A stretch of 64,000 bases of DNA, taken from positions 1,318,736-1,382,735 of the forward strand of contig NZ_JACIDJ010000001.1 of assembly GCF_014196305.1 (NCBI RefSeq). The letters run 5' to 3'. The position numbers and the translations under genes are program-made. Source of the stretch: Roseococcus suduntuyensis (GTDB lineage Bacteria > Pseudomonadota > Alphaproteobacteria > Acetobacterales > Acetobacteraceae). This document shows, piece by piece, positions 53,505 to 63,899 of the stretch. The first letter of the stretch is position 1. Each line of letters starts with the position of its first letter. The notes beneath the pieces were generated by a model. The model made no database searches, was not told where the DNA came from, and saw only the letters and a program-made list of their open reading frames with translations.

Positions 53505-54506
53505 TCAGCGTCTTGGCAGGAAGCCCACCAGGCGCTTCGCCTCGGCCAGGATGGGGTTGGCGATGGCCTCCGCCCGCTCCGCGCCCCGGCGGAGGGCGGC
53601 GTCCAGCGCCGGCTCATCTTCCAGCAGGCGCAGCATTTCCTTGCGGATGGGAGCGAGGTGCGCCACCAGCGCCTCGGTCAGCACCTCCTTGAAAGCGCCG
53701 AAGCCCTGGCCCTCATGCTCGCGCAGCACGTTCTCCGGCAGGGTGCCGGTGACGGCGGCGAGGATGCCCACCAGGTTGCGCGCCTCCGCCCGGCCTTCGA
53801 GACCGGCGAGGTGGCCGGGCAGCGGCTCGGCATCGGTGCGCGCGCGGCGGATCTTGAGCGCGATGGTGTCGGCGTCATCGTTCAGGTTGATGCGCGACTG
53901 GTCCGAGGGGTCGGACTTGGACATCTTCTTCGTGCCGTCGCGCAGGCTCATCACCCGGGCGGCGACGCCCTGGATGAAGGGCTCGATGCGCGGGAAGAAG
54001 TCCGTGCCGTAGTCGTGGTTGAACTTCTGCGCGATGTCGTTGGCCAGTTCCAAGTGCTGGCGCTGGTCGTCGCCCACGGGCACGCTGGTCGCCTTGTAGG
54101 CCAGGATGTCGGCGGCCATCAGGTTCGGATAGACATAGAGGCCGCTGCTCGCCGCCTCGCGGTCCTTGCCGGCCTTGTCCTTGAACTGCGTCATGCGGTT
54201 CAGCCAGCCGAGGCGCGCCACGCAGTTGAAGATCCAGCCGAGTTCCGCATGGGCGGGCACATGGCTCTGCACGAACAGCACGCATTTCTCGGGGCTGAGG
54301 CCGCAGGCCAGCAGGGTCGCCGCCATCTCGCGCGTCTGGGCGAGAAGCTGCGCGGGCTCCTGGAACTGGGTGATGGCGTGCAGGTCCACGATGCAGAACA
54401 GGCATTCGTGCTGGTCCTGCATCGGCACCCAGTTGCGGATGGCGCCGAGGTAGTTGCCCAGGGTGGGCACGCCGGAGGGCTGGATGCCGGAGAAGACGCG
54501 CTGCAT
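53505..54506 (-). CDS. trpS: tryptophanyl-tRNA synthetase
   Basis: A 333-aa class I synthetase. The first ATP motif is the TrpS-type variant [13 protein letters not shown], and the second is [29 protein letters not shown] is also conserved. ATG 54506 ([12 protein letters not shown]) is the normal TrpS beginning; the longer open frame runs into murJ sequence. It is downstream of murJ by 71 nt and on the same strand, completing the mutS-glnD-murJ-trpS order. Confidence 0.96.
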   Translation of the reverse strand: MQRVFSGIQPSGVPTLGNYLGAIRNWVPMQDQHECLFCIVDLHAITQFQEPAQLLAQTREMAATLLACGLSPEKCVLFVQSHVPAHAELGWIFNCVARLGWLNRMTQFKDKAGKDREAASSGLYVYPNLMAADILAYKATSVPVGDDQRQHLELANDIAQKFNHDYGTDFFPRIEPFIQGVAARVMSLRDGTKKMSKSDPSDQSRINLNDDADTIALKIRRARTDAEPLPGHLAGLEGRAEARNLVGILAAVTGTLPENVLREHEGQGFGAFKEVLTEALVAHLAPIRKEMLRLLEDEPALDAALRRGAERAEAIANPILAEAKRLVGFLPRR

Positions 54507-54577
54507 GGAAATTCCCGTGAATTGGCCGGGGGGATCGTTCGCGCGCGCGGGGCGCCGGGTCAAGACGCCACGGCGTG

Positions 54578-56119
54578 TTACCGCCGCCGCCGCACCATCC
54601 GGCGCAGCTCGCGCAGGTCGAGCCCGCCCAGCAGATGCGCCACGCCGAAATAGATGCCGCCCCCCAGCGCGCAGAGCAGGGCGAGCCACATCGCCCCCGC
54701 CGTGCCCGGCCCGGGCGCCAGCCAATGGGCGCCCAGCGCCAGGCCCACACCCATGGCCAGCGCCGCGGCCAGCAGGCGGGGCGCGTTGCGGCGCAGGCGG
54801 CGGTCGGCGCGGAAATGGCGCTTGCGGTGCAGCAGCCACAACAGCACCGCCACATTCGCCCAGGCGGCGAGGCCCGTGGCCAGCGCGATGCCCGAGGCCC
54901 CCAGCGGCGTGGCCCAGAGGAAGAGCAGGTTCAGCCCGAGGTTCATCGCCACCACGCCCACGCCCACGACCACGGGGGTGGTGGTGTCGCCGCGCGCGAA
55001 GAAGGCCGGGACCAGCGCCTTGACCAGCACGAAGGCCACCAGCCCCAGCGCATAGGCCGCCAGCACGCGCGCCGTCTCGGCCGCCGCCGCCGCGCCGAAG
55101 GCCCCCCGCTCGAACAGCACGGTGATGATGGGGGCGGCGAGCACCGCGAGCGCCACCGCGGCCGGCAGGGTGAGGGCGAGGGAGATCTCCAGCGCGCGGT
55201 TCTGGCTGCGATGCGCCGACAGGCGTTGCCGCGCCGCGATCTGTGCCGCCAGCAGCGGCAAAAGCGCGGTGCCGATCGCCGCCCCCACCACGCCCAGCGG
55301 CAGCTGCGCCACCCGGTCCGCGTAATAGAGGAAGGACACGGCGCCCGCCGGCAACAGCGAGGCGATGATGACATCCACCGCCAGATTGAGCTGCGTCACC
55401 CCCGCGCCGATGATGCCCGGCCCCATCCGCCGCAGCACGCCCCGTTCATTGGGGCCGAGGGTGATCCGCCGCACCGGGTTCAGCGCCATGCCCGCCTGCC
55501 GCGCCGCCCACCACACCAAGGCGAGCTGCAACACGCCCGAGGCCGTCACCCCCCAGGCCAGCGCATGGGCCGGCGTGGCGACGAAGGGCGTCAGCCCCAG
55601 CAGGGCCGCCATGGCGGTGATGTTGAACAGCACCGGCGCCCCCGCCGCCGCCCCGAAGCGCGACAGCCCGTTCAGCACGCCTGACACCAGCGCCACCAGA
55701 CAGATCAGCAGCAGGTAGGGAAAGACGATCCGCGTCAGTTCCACGGCCAACGCGAACTGGTCCGGGCGCGCCGAGAAGCCGGGCGCCAGCACCGACAGCA
55801 CCTGCGGCATGAAGACCATGCCGAGCAGCGTGAGCACGGACAGCCAAAGCGCCATCAGCCCCGCCATCCGTTCGGCCAGGCGCTGGGCTTCGGAAAATCC
55901 CTCGCGCGTCAGGGTAGCGGCGAAGGTGGGGATGAAGGCGGCATTGAAGGCGCCCTCGCCGAAGAGGCGGCGGAACAGGTTGGGCAGTTTCAGCGCCACG
56001 AAGAAGGCATCGGCCATGGGGCCGGCCCCCAGGCGCGAGGCGATCAGGATGTCGCGCGCGAAGCCCAGGACGCGGCTGGCCATGGTCCAGCCGCCCACCG
56101 TGGCGATGGAGCGCAGCAT
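54578..56119 (-). CDS. murJ: lipid II flippase MurJ
   Basis: A 513-aa polytopic membrane protein with about 14 helices, of the MVF/MOP superfamily. [39 protein letters not shown] and [20 protein letters not shown] are invariant MurJ blocks, including arginines needed for lipid II transport. It moves the peptidoglycan precursor across the inner membrane. ATG 56119 overlaps the glnD stop (TGATG), so it is translated with glnD. Confidence 0.96.
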   Translation of the reverse strand: MLRSIATVGGWTMASRVLGFARDILIASRLGAGPMADAFFVALKLPNLFRRLFGEGAFNAAFIPTFAATLTREGFSEAQRLAERMAGLMALWLSVLTLLGMVFMPQVLSVLAPGFSARPDQFALAVELTRIVFPYLLLICLVALVSGVLNGLSRFGAAAGAPVLFNITAMAALLGLTPFVATPAHALAWGVTASGVLQLALVWWAARQAGMALNPVRRITLGPNERGVLRRMGPGIIGAGVTQLNLAVDVIIASLLPAGAVSFLYYADRVAQLPLGVVGAAIGTALLPLLAAQIAARQRLSAHRSQNRALEISLALTLPAAVALAVLAAPIITVLFERGAFGAAAAAETARVLAAYALGLVAFVLVKALVPAFFARGDTTTPVVVGVGVVAMNLGLNLLFLWATPLGASGIALATGLAAWANVAVLLWLLHRKRHFRADRRLRRNAPRLLAAALAMGVGLALGAHWLAPGPGTAGAMWLALLCALGGGIYFGVAHLLGGLDLRELRRMVRRRR

Positions 56120-58887
56120 CAGGCCTGGCTTGCGACCTCGCGCATCAGCACCGAGACCCCCCCGCCCCCAGGCATCTCGGGCGGGGTCAGCGCGTCGAGC
56201 AGCGCCTCGCGCAGGGGGGCGAGCTTGCGCTCATTCTCGATCTTCAGGCCGAAGACGTCCTTCACGTAGAAGACGTCCACCGCCCGCACGCCATAGGTGG
56301 TGATGTGCGCGGAGGCGATCTGCAGCCCCTGTTCGCTGATGGCGGCCGTCACGTCATGCAGCAGGCCCGGCCGGTCGCGGCCATTCACCTCGATGACGGT
56401 GTGGGTGTTGGAGGCGAAATTGTCGAAGACCACGCGCGGCGGCACCGTCACGGCGGCCAGCCGCGCGGGCTCGCGCCGCACCTTGCGGATTTCGGCGTCG
56501 AGCTGGAGGCGGCCGGAGAGCGACTGCTCGATCAGCACCGACAGCCGCGCCAGGCGGTGCGGCGCGTCGAAGGCGTCGTCGGAACTGTCCTGCACCCAGA
56601 AGGTGTCGAGCGCCATGCCATTGGTCAGCGTGTGGATGCGCGCATCCACGATGGAGGCGCCAGCGACGGCCAGCGCGCCCGAAATCTTGCTGAACAGGCC
56701 CGGATGGTCGGTGCAATAGACCGTGACCTCGGTGACACCCCGCTCCGGCAGCACGCGGGTGCGGACGGTGAGCGGCGCGCGCGTGGCCTCCGCGTCGCGG
56801 ATCATCGAGGCGTGGCGGGCATGGGTCTCGGCGTCGAAGGAAAGCCAGTAGCCGGGATAGCCCAGGGAGAGGAAATGCTCGGCCTCGGCCTGGGTGAAGG
56901 CCGGCAGGCTGGCCACGGCCGCTTCCTTGGCGCGGGCCACGCGCACATCGCGCTCGGGCACCGTCATGCCGCCGGCCAGGACTTCGGAGACCCGCCAATA
57001 GACCTCGCGCAGCAGGGTGGCCTTCCAGGCGTTCCAGACGCGGGGGCCGACCGCGCGCATGTCCGCCACCGTCAGCACCAGCAGCAGGCGGAGGCGTTCC
57101 GGGGATTGCACCTGGTCGGCGATGTCGAGGATGGTCTTGGGGTCCTCGATGTCGCGCTTGAAGGCGGTCTGGCTGACCAGAAGGTGGTGCAGGACGAGCC
57201 AGGAGACGGTCTCGGTCTCCTCGGCGCTCATCCCCAGGCGGGGACAGATTTCCTGGGCGAGGCGGGCGCCGATCTCGCTGTGGTCGCCGCCACGACCCTT
57301 GGCGATGTCATGCAGCAGGGCGGCGACATAGAGGGCGCGGCGGGATTGCAACTGGCCGGCCAACTCGCTGGCCACCGGCGCCACCTCGGCCAGGGCGCCG
57401 CTTTCGATCTGCTGCAGCACCCCGATAGCCTCGATGGTGTGCTCGTCCACCGTGAAGACATGATAGGTGTCAAACTGCATCAGCCCCGTGATGCGCTGCC
57501 ATTCGGGGATGAAGCGGCCGAGGAAGCCGGCCTCGTTCAGCAGGCGCATCCATTTGGCCGCACCCTTGCCCATCATCAGGTCGAGGAAGAGGCGGTTGGC
57601 CTCGGGGTCGCCACGGAGCCGTTCCGCCTGGCGGGCGTGGCGGATCAGGGCGCGGACGGCCAGCGGATGTATGTCCAGGCAACGGTCCCGCGCCGCCTTG
57701 ACGATGCGCAGCATCAGGATGGGCTCGCGCGAGAAGTCGCGGTCGGGGGGTGCCGCCACCAGCTTGCCGTCGGCGAAGGCAAGTCCCAGCGCGGCCAGCC
57801 CTTCATCCCCCTCGCGCCGCGTGGCGGGGGGGCCGAGGGCGGCGCGCTCGATGGCCGGTTCCAGCACGCGGGTGAAGCGCACCACGTCCCGCGCCGTCAG
57901 GAAGAGGTGCTTCATCAGCCGCTCCGACCCGTCCTGCGCGCCGTGGCGGGTGTAGCCCATGCGGGCCGCGATGACGGGCTGGAGGTCGAAGGTGAGGCGT
58001 TCCTCGGCGCGGCCGGTGACGTAGTGCAGGTGGAAGCGCAGGGTCCAGAGGAAGTCCCAGGCGCGGCGGATGGCGCGGGCTTCGTGCGCGCTCAGCAGCC
58101 CGCCGCCGGGGCTGTCGGGCCCCACCAGCTCCGGCATCTTCTGCACGCCGAAGGCGTAGCGGGCGAGCCAGTAGAGGGTTTGCAGGTCCCGCAGCCCGCC
58201 GCGGCCTTCCTTGACATGGGGTTCGACCAGGAAGGGGCTTTCCCCGTAGCGGGCGTGGCGGGCGGCGCGCTCGGCCCGCTTGGCGGCCAGGAAGGGGGCG
58301 ATGCCGCTCTCCAGCCGATGCCGGGTGAAGCTTTCCGCGAAATGGGCATAGGCCTCGGCATCGCCGCCCAGGAAGCGGGCATCCACCAGGGCGGTCAGGA
58401 TGGTGACGTCCTTGCAACCTTCGGTGAGACAATCCTGGGCGCTGCGCGTGGCGTGGCCCACCTTCAGCCCGAGGTCCCACAGAAGATACAGGATGAACTC
58501 GATCAGCCGCCGGGTTCGGGCGCCGGGCTCGCGCTGGGTGAGGAAAAGCAGGTCAATGTCCGAATGCGGCGCCAGCACGCCGCGCCCATAGCCGCCGGTC
58601 GCCACCAGGGCGAAGTCCAGCCGGGCGGCGCCAGGCATGGGGGGCACCATGGCGCCGCCATAGTCCAGGATGGCCAGCATCACCTGGTCCATCCGTTCGC
58701 CCAGGCGGCGAGCGGCGCCCAGCCCATGGGTTTCGCGGCTTTCGAAGGCATGCTGGACCCAGGCCTGCACCCCGCCCAGCTCCCGCCGCAGCAGGGCCAG
58801 CGCCTGGTCGCGCGCGATCGGCACGCCGTCAGGCAGCAGGCGGTCCTGCAGCCGGGCTTGGGCCCGTGGGGCGGTGGCGAGCGTCAT
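56119..58887 (-). CDS. glnD: bifunctional uridylyltransferase/uridylyl-removing enzyme GlnD
   Basis: A 922-aa nitrogen sensor acting on PII. The nucleotidyltransferase domain has GGYGRGVLAPHSDIDLLFL, the HD hydrolase domain has HDIAKGRGGDHSEIG, and two C-terminal ACT domains (VYCTDHPGLFSKISGALA and VNGRDRPGLLHDVTAAISEQ) bind glutamine. ATG 58887 (MTLATAPRAQ) is preferred; the open frame extends upstream into the mutS end. It is 10 nt after mutS and is coupled to murJ. Confidence 0.96.
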   Translation of the reverse strand: MTLATAPRAQARLQDRLLPDGVPIARDQALALLRRELGGVQAWVQHAFESRETHGLGAARRLGERMDQVMLAILDYGGAMVPPMPGAARLDFALVATGGYGRGVLAPHSDIDLLFLTQREPGARTRRLIEFILYLLWDLGLKVGHATRSAQDCLTEGCKDVTILTALVDARFLGGDAEAYAHFAESFTRHRLESGIAPFLAAKRAERAARHARYGESPFLVEPHVKEGRGGLRDLQTLYWLARYAFGVQKMPELVGPDSPGGGLLSAHEARAIRRAWDFLWTLRFHLHYVTGRAEERLTFDLQPVIAARMGYTRHGAQDGSERLMKHLFLTARDVVRFTRVLEPAIERAALGPPATRREGDEGLAALGLAFADGKLVAAPPDRDFSREPILMLRIVKAARDRCLDIHPLAVRALIRHARQAERLRGDPEANRLFLDLMMGKGAAKWMRLLNEAGFLGRFIPEWQRITGLMQFDTYHVFTVDEHTIEAIGVLQQIESGALAEVAPVASELAGQLQSRRALYVAALLHDIAKGRGGDHSEIGARLAQEICPRLGMSAEETETVSWLVLHHLLVSQTAFKRDIEDPKTILDIADQVQSPERLRLLLVLTVADMRAVGPRVWNAWKATLLREVYWRVSEVLAGGMTVPERDVRVARAKEAAVASLPAFTQAEAEHFLSLGYPGYWLSFDAETHARHASMIRDAEATRAPLTVRTRVLPERGVTEVTVYCTDHPGLFSKISGALAVAGASIVDARIHTLTNGMALDTFWVQDSSDDAFDAPHRLARLSVLIEQSLSGRLQLDAEIRKVRREPARLAAVTVPPRVVFDNFASNTHTVIEVNGRDRPGLLHDVTAAISEQGLQIASAHITTYGVRAVDVFYVKDVFGLKIENERKLAPLREALLDALTPPEMPGGGGVSVLMREVASQA

Positions 58888-58897
58888 GTCAACCAGA

Positions 58898-61486
58898 CTA
58901 CAGGCCTTCCTTCGCGGCTGCGAGTGCCTTGAGGCTGTAGAGTGCGTCATGCGCCTCGCGGGGGGACAGGGCATCGGGGTCCAGCGCCAGCAGGGCCTCC
59001 AGCAGGGGTGATGCCCGAGGGGGCTGTGGCGGTGGCGGTGCCCCGGCGAAGAGTGGCATCGCCGCGGTCAGTGGGTCGGTGCCCACGGCGGCGCGGGCTT
59101 CCAGCCCGGCCAGCACCTCCGCCGCGCGCTTCAGCACCGTGGGCGGCACGCCGGCCAGCTTGGCCACATGCACGCCCCAGCTCTTCTCGGCCGCGCCCTC
59201 GGCCACGCTGTGCTGGAACACCACCTGGCCGCGCCATTCGCGCACCTGCATGGCGGCGAGGCGCATCTCGGGCAGGCCGTCCGCCAGCCGCGTCAATTCA
59301 TGGAAATGCGTGGCGAAGAGGGTGCGGGCGCGGATGCGGTCATGCAGCGCCTCCAGCACGGCGGTGGCGATGGCCAGCCCGTCCCAGGTGGCCGTGCCGC
59401 GCCCCACCTCGTCCAGCACCACCAGGCTGCGGGGCCCGGCCTGGTTCAGGATGGCGGCGGTCTCCGTCATCTCCACCATGAAGGTGGAACGCCCGCCGGC
59501 GAGGTCATCGGCCGCGCCCACGCGGGAGAAGAGGCGGTCCACAAGCCCGATCCGCGCGGCGCGGGCGGGCACATAAAGCCCCGCCTGCGCCAGGATCACC
59601 ATCAGCGCGTTCTGCCGCAGGAAGGTGGACTTGCCCGCCATGTTGGGGCCGGTCAGCAGGCAGAGGCGCTGTCCGGGCGAGAGGTCGCAGTCATTGGGCA
59701 CGAAGGCGGGGCCGCGGGCGCGGCGGAGCGCCGCCTCCACCACCGGGTGGCGCCCGGCCTCGATGGCGAAGTCCGGCCGTTCGGCAATCTCGGGCCGGCA
59801 CCAGCCACCGCCGGAGGCCAGCTCCGCGCTGGCGGCCAGCACGTCGAGTGCGGCCATCTCGCGCGCGGCGGCGGCGATGGCGTCACCTTCCGCCAGGATC
59901 ATGCGGCGCAGATGCGCCACCACCAGCTTCTCCCGCGCACGCGCCTGGTCGCCGGCCTCGGACAGGCGCCGGTCCAGCGCGGCCAGGGCCGCGCAGGTGA
60001 AGCGGTGGGCGCTGGCCATGGATTGGCGGTGGATGGGGGCGAGCTCGCCATTCGCGCCGGGCGGCGCGGCGCGCAACAGCTTCTCGCCGGCGGCGGCGGG
60101 CATCTCGGCGAGATAGCCAAGCTGCTGGTGGTGCCGGATCTTGAGCGAGGCCACGCCCCAGGCCTGGGCCAGCTGCATCTGCATGGCCGCGATGGCGCCG
60201 CGCGCGTCGTCGCGCAGGCGGCGCAGCGCGTCCAGCTCGCCATCATAGCCGGGGGCGACGGTGCCGCCCTCCTCCAGCCGGGCCGGAAGTTCGGTGGCCA
60301 CCGCGCGGGCGAGTTCCTGCGCGAGGGCGGGCAGGGCGGAGAGTGGCGCCTGCGCGGCGTCCAGCAATCCGGGCGGCACGCCATCCAGCAGGCGGGCGAG
60401 ACGCCCGGCACGGTCCAGCCCGTCGCGGATGGCGCCGAGGTCGCGGGGGGCGAAGCGCTCCACCGAAAGGCGACCCAGCGCGCGGGCCATGTCGGGCGCG
60501 CCCTTGAGTGCGGCGCGCAGCCCGGCGCGGCGGGTGCCATCCTCCAGCAGGGTGGCCACCGCGTCGTGCCGGGCGCGGATGGCGGCGCGGTCATCCAGCG
60601 GGGCGGCCAGCCGCGCGGCCAGTTCCCGCGCGCCTGCCCCGGTGAGTGTGCGGTCCACCGCCGCGAGCAGCGAGGCGTCGCGCGGGCCGTCGAGAATATC
60701 CAGGCTGCGGCGGGTGGCGGCGTCCAGCAGCAGCACGCCGCGCGCGCCCTCCGGCATGGGCGGGGCGAGGCGCGGCAGGGCGCCGTTCTGCACGCCGCGC
60801 ACATAGTCCACGGCCATGGCGGCGGCGGCGGATTCGGCCGGGCTGAACTGGCCGAAGCCTTCCAGCGAGGCGACGCCCAGCGCCTCGGCCAGCCGCCCGG
60901 GGGCGTCCTTGGGCACGAGGGCGGGGGTGGCGCCTTCCAGCTCCAGCCCTTCCTCCGTCAGGATTTCGGCGGGCGCGAGGCGCGCGACCAGCGCCGCGAT
61001 CTCCGGCGCATCCTGGGTGTGGAAGGCGCCGGTCGAGACATCGAGCCAGGCGGCACCCCCGCGCACCAGGGCCAGCAGCCAGGCGGGGCGGGCGGCGTCC
61101 AGCAGGGCTTCCTCGGTCGCGGTGCCGGGGGTGATGATGCGCACCACCTCGCGCCGCAGCGTGGCCGATTTGCGGGCCTTGGCTTCCTCGGGCGTCTCCA
61201 TCTGCTCGCAGATCGCGACCCGGAAGCCGCGGCGAATCAGGCGGGCCAGGTAGGATTCGTGGCTGTGGTGCGGCACGCCGCACATGGGGATGGGGTGGCC
61301 CTGGTGTTCGCCCCGGTGGGTGAGGGCGAGGCCCAACGCTTCGGCGGCGGCCTCGGCATCCTCGAAGAAGAGCTCATAGAAATCGCCCATCCGGAAGAAG
61401 ACGAGCGCGCTGCCGGCCTGCTCCTTCGCGGCGAACCATTGGGCCATGGCGGGCGTGGCGCCCGAAGCTGTCACGCGATGCTGCAC
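58898..61486 (-). CDS. mutS: DNA mismatch repair protein MutS
   Basis: An 862-aa MutS. The mismatch-binding Phe-X-Glu appears as FFRMGDFYELFFEDA in domain I. The C-terminal ATPase has Walker A GPNMAGKSTFLRQ near residue 610, Walker B LVVLDEVGRGTATWDG and the FATHFHEL segment. GTG 61486 gives the fullest N-terminus; ATG 61447 (MAQWFAAKEQ) is an alternative with similar support. It is first of the mutS-glnD-murJ-trpS run and divergent from maeB, 105 bp between starts. Confidence 0.96.
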   Translation of the reverse strand: MQHRVTASGATPAMAQWFAAKEQAGSALVFFRMGDFYELFFEDAEAAAEALGLALTHRGEHQGHPIPMCGVPHHSHESYLARLIRRGFRVAICEQMETPEEAKARKSATLRREVVRIITPGTATEEALLDAARPAWLLALVRGGAAWLDVSTGAFHTQDAPEIAALVARLAPAEILTEEGLELEGATPALVPKDAPGRLAEALGVASLEGFGQFSPAESAAAAMAVDYVRGVQNGALPRLAPPMPEGARGVLLLDAATRRSLDILDGPRDASLLAAVDRTLTGAGARELAARLAAPLDDRAAIRARHDAVATLLEDGTRRAGLRAALKGAPDMARALGRLSVERFAPRDLGAIRDGLDRAGRLARLLDGVPPGLLDAAQAPLSALPALAQELARAVATELPARLEEGGTVAPGYDGELDALRRLRDDARGAIAAMQMQLAQAWGVASLKIRHHQQLGYLAEMPAAAGEKLLRAAPPGANGELAPIHRQSMASAHRFTCAALAALDRRLSEAGDQARAREKLVVAHLRRMILAEGDAIAAAAREMAALDVLAASAELASGGGWCRPEIAERPDFAIEAGRHPVVEAALRRARGPAFVPNDCDLSPGQRLCLLTGPNMAGKSTFLRQNALMVILAQAGLYVPARAARIGLVDRLFSRVGAADDLAGGRSTFMVEMTETAAILNQAGPRSLVVLDEVGRGTATWDGLAIATAVLEALHDRIRARTLFATHFHELTRLADGLPEMRLAAMQVREWRGQVVFQHSVAEGAAEKSWGVHVAKLAGVPPTVLKRAAEVLAGLEARAAVGTDPLTAAMPLFAGAPPPPQPPRASPLLEALLALDPDALSPREAHDALYSLKALAAAKEGL

Positions 61487-61591
61487 CCCGCAGCTTTAGC
61501 GGGGCGGGCTAGGTCCGCGAAGGGGTCGCTTCGCAGCGCGGCCATGGGGGGTTACAAGAATGACAAGCAAACCCATCGAGGAAGCCAACGC

Positions 61592-63886
61592 ATGTCCGAC
61601 GCGCGCCCCACACCCCCCAAGGACACCCGCACGGCGCGCGTCACGGGCGAGGAGGCGCTGGCCATGCACGCCGCCGGCCGCCCGGGCAAGCTGGAGACGC
61701 GGCTGACCAAGCCGCTCGTCACGGCGCGCGACCTCAGCCTCGCCTACAGCCCCGGCGTGGCCGAGCCCTGCCTGCACATTCACCGCAGCCCGGCGCTGGC
61801 CTACGACTATACGTCGAAGGGGAATTTCGTGGCCGTGGTCTCCAACGGCACGGCGGTGCTGGGGCTGGGCAACCTCGGTGCCCTGGCCTCGAAGCCGGTG
61901 ATGGAGGGCAAGGTCGCGCTGTTCAAGCGCTTCGCCGATGTGGACGGCATGGACCTCTGCCTCGACACCGAGGATGTGGACGAGTTCGTGAACTGCGTGC
62001 GCTTCCTGGGCCCCAGCTTCGGCGGCATCAACCTGGAAGACATCAAGGCGCCGGAATGCTTCGTCATCGAGCAGCGGCTGCGCGAGCTGATGGACATCCC
62101 GGTCTTCCATGATGACCAGCACGGCACGGCCATCGTGGCCGCGGCCGGGCTGATCAACGCGGCGCACCTGACGGGCCGGGACCTCGCGACCACGCGCCTG
62201 GTGATCAACGGCGCTGGCGCCGCCTCCATCGCCTGCGCCGAATTGCTGCGCGCCATGGGGATGCGGCCCGAGAACATCACCATGTGCGACACCAAGGGCG
62301 TGCTCTACCGCGGCCGCACCGAGGGCATGAACCAGTGGAAATCGGCCCATGCGGTCGAGACCAAGGCCCGCACCCTCTCCCAGGCGCTGGAAGGGGCGGA
62401 CGTGTTCTTCGGCCTTTCGGTGAAGGGCGCGCTGACGCAGGACATGATCCGCGCCATGGCCGACAAGCCCATCATCTTCGCCATGGCCAACCCCGACCCC
62501 GAAATCACGCCCGAGGAAGCGAAGCAGGCGCGACCCGACTGCATCATCGCCACGGGGAGATCGGACTATCCCAACCAGGTCAATAACGTCCTGGGCTTCC
62601 CCTTCATCTTCCGCGGCGCGCTGGATGTGCGCGCCAGCACCATCAACGACGCGATGAAGGTGGCCGCGGCCCAGGCCCTGGCCGAACTGGCGCGCGAGGC
62701 GGTGCCGGAGGAAGTGGCACGCTCGGGCGCGGGCAAGCGCCTCGTTTTCGGGCCGGAGTACATCATCCCCAACGCCTTTGACCCGCGGCTCATCAGCCGT
62801 GTGCCGGTGGCCGTCGCGGAAGCCGCGGTGCGCTCGGGCGTGGCGCGCAAGCCGCTGGTGGACCCTGCGCGCTATGCGAGGGAACTCACCAATCGCCTGG
62901 ACGTCGCCGCCAACGCGCTGGAAGCCATCCATGAGCAGGTGCGCGCCAACCCCCGCCGCGTGGTCTTCGCCGAGGGCGAGGAGGAGGCTGTCATCCGCGC
63001 CGCCATCGCCTTCGTGAACGCGGGCTATGGCACCCCCATCCTGGTGGGGCGCGAGGAGCGCATCCACGCGACCGTGGCCGGCATCGGCGTGCGGCTGCCG
63101 GAGGGGATCGAGGTGCACAATGCGCGCCTCTCCTCCTCCAACTCGCGCTATGCGGACTGGCTCTACGAGAAGCGCCAGCGCGACGGCTTCCTCTACCGCG
63201 ATATCCAGCGCCTGGTGAACAACGACCGCAACGTCTTCGCCGCCTGCATGGTGGGCATGGGCGATGCGGACGCGCTGATCACCGGCGAGACGCGCAGCTA
63301 TTCCGTGGCGCTGGAAGGCGTGCGGATGGCGCTGGACGCCGAGGGCGTGCTGTTCGGCATGACCATGATGATCGCGCGGCGCTCGGGCACCGTGCTGGTG
63401 GCCGACACCGCCATCCATGAGCGGCCGGATGCCACGACGTTGGCCGCCATCGCGACGCGCTCGGCCGGGGTGGCGCGGCGGCTGGGCCTCACGCCGCGGG
63501 TGGCCTTTCTCTCCTTCTCCACCTTTGGCGACCCGAAGGGCAGCATCCCGGGCAGCATCCGCGACGCGGTGAAGCTGCTGGACGCCGAGGGCGTGGATTT
63601 CGAATACGACGGCGAGATGGGCGCGGATGTGGCGCTGGACGCGAACCTGCGCGCCAGCCTCTACCCCTTCTGCCGCCTGACCGGGCCGGCGAACGTGCTG
63701 GTGATGCCGGGCCTGCACGCGGCCCACATCCTGACCAAGGCGGTGCCGCACCTCACCAGCGCCACCACCATCGGGCCGGTGCTGATGGGGCTGTCGCACC
63801 CGGCGCAGATCGTCCCCACCGGGTCGGGCGTGAACCAGTTGCTGGATATGGCGGCGCTGGCGGCCTACCAGGCCATCAGCCGCTAG
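61592..63886 (+). CDS. maeB: NADP-dependent malic enzyme with phosphotransacetylase-like C-terminal domain
   Basis: A 764-aa MaeB. Residues 1-430 are malic enzyme: SLAYSPGVAEPCLHIHR, DIPVFHDDQHGTAIVAAAGL and the NADP loop VINGAGAASIACAELL. It decarboxylates malate to pyruvate. Residues about 440-764 are a phosphotransacetylase-like domain (VVFAEGEEEAVIRAA, PANVLVMPGLHAAHI) that in MaeB proteins serves for allosteric control by acetyl-CoA. ATG 61592 has GAGGAAG upstream; the open frame preceding it is antisense to mutS and has no homology. Confidence 0.96.
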   Translation: MSDARPTPPKDTRTARVTGEEALAMHAAGRPGKLETRLTKPLVTARDLSLAYSPGVAEPCLHIHRSPALAYDYTSKGNFVAVVSNGTAVLGLGNLGALASKPVMEGKVALFKRFADVDGMDLCLDTEDVDEFVNCVRFLGPSFGGINLEDIKAPECFVIEQRLRELMDIPVFHDDQHGTAIVAAAGLINAAHLTGRDLATTRLVINGAGAASIACAELLRAMGMRPENITMCDTKGVLYRGRTEGMNQWKSAHAVETKARTLSQALEGADVFFGLSVKGALTQDMIRAMADKPIIFAMANPDPEITPEEAKQARPDCIIATGRSDYPNQVNNVLGFPFIFRGALDVRASTINDAMKVAAAQALAELAREAVPEEVARSGAGKRLVFGPEYIIPNAFDPRLISRVPVAVAEAAVRSGVARKPLVDPARYARELTNRLDVAANALEAIHEQVRANPRRVVFAEGEEEAVIRAAIAFVNAGYGTPILVGREERIHATVAGIGVRLPEGIEVHNARLSSSNSRYADWLYEKRQRDGFLYRDIQRLVNNDRNVFAACMVGMGDADALITGETRSYSVALEGVRMALDAEGVLFGMTMMIARRSGTVLVADTAIHERPDATTLAAIATRSAGVARRLGLTPRVAFLSFSTFGDPKGSIPGSIRDAVKLLDAEGVDFEYDGEMGADVALDANLRASLYPFCRLTGPANVLVMPGLHAAHILTKAVPHLTSATTIGPVLMGLSHPAQIVPTGSGVNQLLDMAALAAYQAISR

Positions 63887-63899
63887 GCTCCGGACTCAT

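Noticed and set aside
56305..58932. An 875-codon plus-strand open frame opposite glnD
   Set aside because: Its product is a low-complexity Gly/His/Gln/Arg-rich sequence with no recognisable motif, the usual antisense shadow in 70% G+C coding DNA. The glnD frame shows nucleotidyltransferase, HD and ACT motifs throughout.
59168..61591. An 808-codon in-frame extension upstream of maeB
   Set aside because: It runs antisense to mutS. The ribosome site before ATG 61592 and the normal MaeB length show that the gene begins there.
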